A DNA stretch of 42,833 nt from Gammaproteobacteria bacterium (GTDB lineage: Bacteria > Pseudomonadota > Gammaproteobacteria > Enterobacterales > Alteromonadaceae), in assembly GCA_013373245.1 (NCBI GenBank), contig JABXID010000005.1:1-42833 (forward strand), in the 5' to 3' direction. The notes beneath the pieces were generated by a model. That model was not told the origin of the DNA, did no database searches, and was given only the letters and a program-made list of their open reading frames with translations. Positions 39,401-42,833 of the stretch are shown here, piece after piece. Both the position numbers and the translations under genes were made by a program. The stretch's first letter is position 1. Every line of letters begins with the position of its first letter.

Positions 39401-40159
39401 CATGGTTGAAATACCAAAGACAAACAAACGTGATGGCAATACGTTTGTTAATTCGTTAGTTGCTGCTTGCTGTAATTTTTCGATTAATAACTGATGCATC
39501 TGAGCACGATGCAGCGGATTTTCTTGTTCATTGCCTACGTATTGTTGCTCTGTTGCAACTACAACATCGCGCCATAATATCGCTTGCCACTCTTGATGTT
39601 TAATGTCGTCTTCGCTGCCATCTTTAGGCAAATCGTTAAATCCCTGTTGCCAATGATCTAACCAATGTTGACGATACATTAAGTAGTTATCAAACACGTC
39701 GGCTATTTTTTGAGATAGCTGATATCTGCGTAATTGACTATATGAATCATCGGCATCTGATGAAGAACTGTCGTCTACTAATCCTTTTTCAATAGTTGTC
39801 GACACTTCCAATGCTAAATATTGCTTTATTGCTGCGAATTCTGTTTGTTCAACACGTTTTGGCAACAATTGATAAATTTTCCATGTCATCCGGTCTTTAT
39901 TAAACGGACTTTGTGCAGGCACACCTTCCAGTAGTTCTTGATACAAACGCCATATAAAGCTTGAAGGTAATGGAAAATCCAGATTAGCGACTATGCCATT
40001 GTGTTCAGCAAGCTGTTGTTTTAACCATTGCGACATACCGGGACTTTGTACCATGATGGTATCGGATGAAAAAACATTATTATTTGCTGGAAGCTTAACT
40101 TGTTCTGCTAAAATAGTGACCAGAGCTTCTAGTCGGTTAGATTGAAAAACGTTCAACAT
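36413..40159 (-). CDS. recC: Exodeoxyribonuclease V gamma subunit
   Basis: SPGMSQWLKQQLAEHNGIVANLDFPLPSSFIWRLYQ, RSVPFKIICVLGLNEGDYPR, FWRHPVRYYYRN; directly upstream of recB. Confidence 0.96.
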   Translation of the reverse strand: MLNVFQSNRLEALVTILAEQVKLPANNNVFSSDTIMVQSPGMSQWLKQQLAEHNGIVANLDFPLPSSFIWRLYQELLEGVPAQSPFNKDRMTWKIYQLLPKRVEQTEFAAIKQYLALEVSTTIEKGLVDDSSSSDADDSYSQLRRYQLSQKIADVFDNYLMYRQHWLDHWQQGFNDLPKDGSEDDIKHQEWQAILWRDVVVATEQQYVGNEQENPLHRAQMHQLLIEKLQQAATNELTNVLPSRLFVFGISTMPQHQLQVLDALSQHIDVQILWLNPCSQYWGDILSDKTLARLNQKQTAIATINVEQKQQYFVVGNPLLASWGRIGRDYLDILTNSDFAIHDVFIDIESNSILSDIQRDIVNLEFRGQQLPLSPEQIRSNLGQKPLKKKDDSLLIHNCHSRFRELEVLKDKLLGWFENDADLLPKDVLVMMPNVDQYAPFIDAVFSRTTGSSTQNSENLTESDTYIPYTIADRGGLLEDPLLNAFTQFLRLPESRFTVSELLDYLELPVLMHKFDISGHELELIKFWLQECHVRWGKSAQHKAKWGLPEINLNTWAYGLQRMVLGFALGKDEVWHDILAYQHIEGFDATILAKLLDYFQFILHCEHQLTDDKELAQWHETIECLLSLWLADTELSLNEQLSVQKIRDANLVMQGYQQDQDFDGKIGFKIVHQFFQEHLNEGGVAQRFLAGSMNFCTLMPMRSVPFKIICVLGLNEGDYPRHVDPISFDLVGLNTPRKGDRSRKFDDRYLFLEALVSAREKLHLSYVGQSSKNNQTLMPSVILSELMDYCQQSHFVKQSTSIRNEFDLGEGQVDQNYQITDQSQQAGDQKLDVLDRLVIKHHLHPYDSHYFSDRSSNNEPTSRYNTYDPLWYQVALSRNESMIKYEAKQDEAIAKTGLKRQDELGKDQATTEVDLQSDHNQQHKIDIGSELDQIDLDDFITFWRHPVRYYYRNILDIKLEVSEDAVDDIEVFEHDGLTQYQMLQKITQAIVATNSDNPQLKFVANELLSGALPSNDWGENLLNKYQKSAEDMLQSVTSVFSDELRHQAIDIDIEDTSIGIKLTGVMPVLTPAVNDTVYHSVTLRFGKVRAEDKLLLWLNHLTKCASGHKSVTALIDKDNKVAWFEALNKQEAQQLLSPWLSQYTENKQRLLTWHISIAIVHAQGVLDGLNPLQIQQNINKEFVPLFSGRNLSNDEYAKQVMLSHADLPEHFSALSEQLCLPLVDALYFETIKKAQPKLHLFNTQMELQ
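37354..37741. other. Dense, partly helically phased GATC cluster within recC
   Basis: GATC at 37354, 37363, 37385, 37405, 37417, 37438, 37555, 37600, 37643, 37654, 37675, 37696, 37717, 37738 (14 in 388 bp). Confidence 0.85.
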
Positions 40160-40238
40160 TAAATGTTAGAGCCTATTTGAAGTTATTATTATTGGCGTTG
40201 CGGTACACGAGTTAATTCGTGTTGTGGATTTTAAACGA

Positions 40239-40610
40239 TTACCTATGTTGATCAATTAATATCGGATTACCATCAGGATCAACCATTGCGATACTGGCTG
40301 GTCCATTACTGTTTAAATCCGCTTTTGTTGTTAGTTCAACACCTTGTTCAGTCAACTGAGTTTGCAATTCACGGACATCAGTAAAAGTTTCGGTTTCAGT
40401 AGCGTCTTGATCCCAGCCTGTATTAAACGTCAAAATATTTTTATCAAACATGCCCTGAATCAAACCGATATTAGTCTTGCCATTTTTCATGATCAGCCAT
40501 CCTTGCGTTTTATCACCATGAAATACGGTAAACCCTAGCTTTTTATAAAACGCATCTGAAGCATGTATATCAGCAACATTTAAGCTGACCGAAAAACCAC
40601 CTAACTCCAT
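40239..40610 (-). CDS. VOC (glyoxalase/bleomycin resistance-like) family protein
   Basis: FSVSLNVADIHASDAFYKKLGFTVF ... SIAMVDPDGNPILIDQH. Confidence 0.92.
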   Translation of the reverse strand: MELGGFSVSLNVADIHASDAFYKKLGFTVFHGDKTQGWLIMKNGKTNIGLIQGMFDKNILTFNTGWDQDATETETFTDVRELQTQLTEQGVELTTKADLNSNGPASIAMVDPDGNPILIDQHR

Positions 40611-40634
40611 TGTCTCACTCCTTTACAAATTTTT

Positions 40635-41999
40635 TTAAAGTCCTGTTGGGAATTTTATTATAAATTGTGCACCTCTGTGATTTATATCTTGTACGACCTC
40701 AATACTGCCGCCGAGAGACTGCGTCACAATATTAAACACAATATGCATGCCTAAACCCGTGCCGCCTTTGTTTCGTTTAGTGGTAAAAAACGGCTCAAAG
40801 ATATGAGTAGCGACTTCTTGTGAAAAGCCTTTGCCATCATCTTGATACAAAATTTCAACTTGATGACTGGCCGGGTCAGTTTGAATAGCTTTTACGTTTA
40901 TCGTAATCGCCCCTTCATGTTTATCTTCAAAACCATGACGACAAGAGTTTACAATTAAATTTGTCATAACTTGGGTAAATGCCGCTTGATCGTGGAACAT
41001 GGTGATATCAGTACTGCAAGAAAAAGACACAGAAGCGTTAGCTTCATGCAATACGGGTTGCAATGAATTAACAATTGATTGCAATAGATTTTGCAAGATA
41101 AACTCTGATTTTCTTTCATTCACATTAAACACGGCAACCTGTTTAAAGTCAGTGACCAATTGTGATGCTCTGTCTAAATTGGCTTGTACTAGATTTGTAT
41201 TGGACTCGACACTTTCGATATAAGCCGTCATTTCAGATTTTTTCAGACGTCCACTTTCCACCAACTTCTTGATTGACTGATTTTTTTCCATAACGTTGGA
41301 AGATGCCGTAAGTGCAACACCAATTGGAGTATTGATTTCATGAGCAACACCGGCAACTAAACGGCCTAAAGAAGCCATACGCTCTGCTTCTTCTAGTTTT
41401 ACCTTTGATTTTAATAAATCCTGCGTTCCAACCTCGACTCGATGTTCTAACTGCTCTTTGTATTCTTCTAATTTGTCTAATGCACTGGTTAAGTCTTGCG
41501 CCATTTTGCGCATCACTAAACTAGTCAAAACAATGATTACGGTGATGATTAATGCACTGTTTAAGTTACCTTTGTCAGTTGGAAAATTCTTGTAACCCTG
41601 TTCGCCAAGCACGCCCAACAGTAATACGTAAATTACCATTATGACAAAGATGACATTAAACTGTTTTTTCAAGCCTAACAAAATTGCAAAAGCAGCCAGT
41701 GCCGGATAAACCATTATAATTTCATCGCGTACACCATCACCAATCCATGCTAACACTAGTATTAACGCTGTGGTCAGCAGTAATATCGTATTCGCCGCCT
41801 TAGACAACATATCCTTGTAACAAAAGAAATAAACAGACAGAAAAATAACGCCATAAAATATGACGGCAATTGTCGGTGCAACTGGGGCTTCACTTAACAA
41901 ACGATTCAAAACTTCAAGTATGACCGCTATCTCAACCAGCCAGAAAACAAATAGCACTCTTTCTTTTTTTAATAGCTCACTTTTATTTTCTGACAACAT
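40635..41999 (-). CDS. Membrane sensor histidine kinase (orphan)
   Basis: Six-TM-like N-terminus; RMASLGRLVAGVAHEINTPIGVAL H-box; NLIVNSCRHGFED N-box; DDGKGFSQEVATHIFEPFFTTKRNKGGTGLGMHIVFNIV. Confidence 0.94.
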   Translation of the reverse strand: MLSENKSELLKKERVLFVFWLVEIAVILEVLNRLLSEAPVAPTIAVIFYGVIFLSVYFFCYKDMLSKAANTILLLTTALILVLAWIGDGVRDEIIMVYPALAAFAILLGLKKQFNVIFVIMVIYVLLLGVLGEQGYKNFPTDKGNLNSALIITVIIVLTSLVMRKMAQDLTSALDKLEEYKEQLEHRVEVGTQDLLKSKVKLEEAERMASLGRLVAGVAHEINTPIGVALTASSNVMEKNQSIKKLVESGRLKKSEMTAYIESVESNTNLVQANLDRASQLVTDFKQVAVFNVNERKSEFILQNLLQSIVNSLQPVLHEANASVSFSCSTDITMFHDQAAFTQVMTNLIVNSCRHGFEDKHEGAITINVKAIQTDPASHQVEILYQDDGKGFSQEVATHIFEPFFTTKRNKGGTGLGMHIVFNIVTQSLGGSIEVVQDINHRGAQFIIKFPTGL

Positions 42000-42046
42000 A
42001 AATAATATTCGTCCAAGATTGATTTATCATGACGTTTTTAACTCAG

Positions 42047-42361
42047 TTAAGTAAACCAGATCCCTAAATTGTTATAACAATCCAAACTATCTAGTGCCAT
42101 GTGTATTAAAAAGCCCAGTCCAATAAGGCGTGTTTTGTTAAATGCCAACATAGCAACATAGATAACTATCATGGGCAACTTATGTAATGGATGAAAACCA
42201 ATGCTGCAACGCATAGGATCGTATATTGGGGTCGCAAGTAAATGATCTATATCCACCAACATAGTGGCAACCATAATAATAAAAGGTAACGTCCATTTAC
42301 GTTTAAATATAGCAACTGCAAGTGCAAACGGAACCAAAAAGTGGAGAAAAATGTGGAAAAT
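42047..42361 (-). CDS. DUF6122-like small membrane protein, probable AUU start codon
   Basis: In-frame upstream extension gives (I)FHIFLHFLVPFALAVAIFKRK...MLVDIDHLLATPIYDPMRCSIGFHPLH; GAGAGG located 6 nt upstream of ATT; listed ORF starts at TTG 42337. Confidence 0.65.
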   Translation of the reverse strand: MFHIFLHFLVPFALAVAIFKRKWTLPFIIMVATMLVDIDHLLATPIYDPMRCSIGFHPLHKLPMIVIYVAMLAFNKTRLIGLGFLIHMALDSLDCYNNLGIWFT

Positions 42362-42510
42362 GGTAAACCTCTCAAATTTATTAACAATTACGACAATATA
42401 AGCTGACTATTTAGCAAATAAAATACAGGTGCATACATCTTTTAAATGCCAAGCAATATATAATACCGCCATAAATTGCATTAAGCATACAACGAACCAT
42501 AGGTTTTATT

Positions 42511-42833
42511 TTGACTAATACGCCATCGAACACTTCTGACTTTTCTCAGTTGCCACTTAAACCAGAACTTCTGAACAACCTTACCACCCTTGGTTATCAG
42601 CAAATGACCGAGATACAAAGGCAAAGCCTTCCAATTTTATTACAAGGCAAAGACGTAATCGCACAGGCCAAAACCGGTTCAGGTAAAACTGCTGCGTTTG
42701 GACTGGGTGTCTTACACAACTTGAATGTTAAACGCTTTAGAGTGCAATCTTTAGTTTTATGCCCTACTCGTGAGCTTGCCGATCAAGTGGCAAAAGAAAT
42801 TAGAAAACTAGCGCGTGGTATTCACAACATTAA
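42511..42833 (+). CDS. dbpA: ATP-dependent RNA helicase DbpA, 5' part, truncated by window end
   Basis: TTG start; translation LPLKPELLNNLTTLGYQQMTEIQRQSLPILLQGKDVIAQAKTGSGKTAAFGLGVLHNLNVKRFRVQSLVLCPTRELADQVAKEIRKLARGIHNI. Confidence 0.88.
   Translation, partial: MTNTPSNTSDFSQLPLKPELLNNLTTLGYQQMTEIQRQSLPILLQGKDVIAQAKTGSGKTAAFGLGVLHNLNVKRFRVQSLVLCPTRELADQVAKEIRKLARGIHNI

Noticed and set aside
1-42833. CRISPR arrays, tRNA/rRNA genes, prophage or toxin-antitoxin/defence islands
   Set aside because: No regularly spaced direct repeats, no tRNA cloverleaf noticed, no phage or defence hallmark genes; gene content is ordinary chromosomal.

Overview
The window is about 42.8 kb of what looks like core chromosome from an Alteromonadales-type marine gammaproteobacterium (Colwellia/Thalassotalea-like; inferred from gene content, not proven). 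I see no rRNA, tRNA, CRISPR, prophage or intact transposase. Recognisable genes, left to right: 7TMR-DISM/GGDEF-like/EAL protein; SulA-like division inhibitor; SEC-C (YchJ-like) protein; divergent ppsA / PEP synthase regulatory protein; DUF1624 membrane acyltransferase-like protein; class II DAHP synthase with LMW-PTP; MATE transporter; OMF-MFP-RND efflux operon; type-B putA; aldo/keto reductase; nitroreductase; DoxX; rlmI; PhoD-like phosphatase; pirin; pentapeptide-repeat K+-channel-like protein; recC-recB-recD; VOC protein; orphan histidine kinase; DUF6122-like protein; start of dbpA. I found no obvious multi-gene novel defence or biosynthetic system. The most unusual signals are: (1) a dense GATC cluster inside recC, with five GATCs at exact 21-bp (two-helical-turn) spacing in a variable linker; (2) two different MITE-like elements (TIR-bounded, about 310 and 262 bp); (3) paired palindromes 22 bp apart upstream of the RND operon; (4) a pentapeptide-repeat/zinc-motif/K+-filter fusion protein; (5) a probable AUU start codon on the DUF6122-like gene; (6) three direct LexA-like half-sites upstream of sulA; (7) an unlisted 51-aa membrane peptide upstream of phoD.
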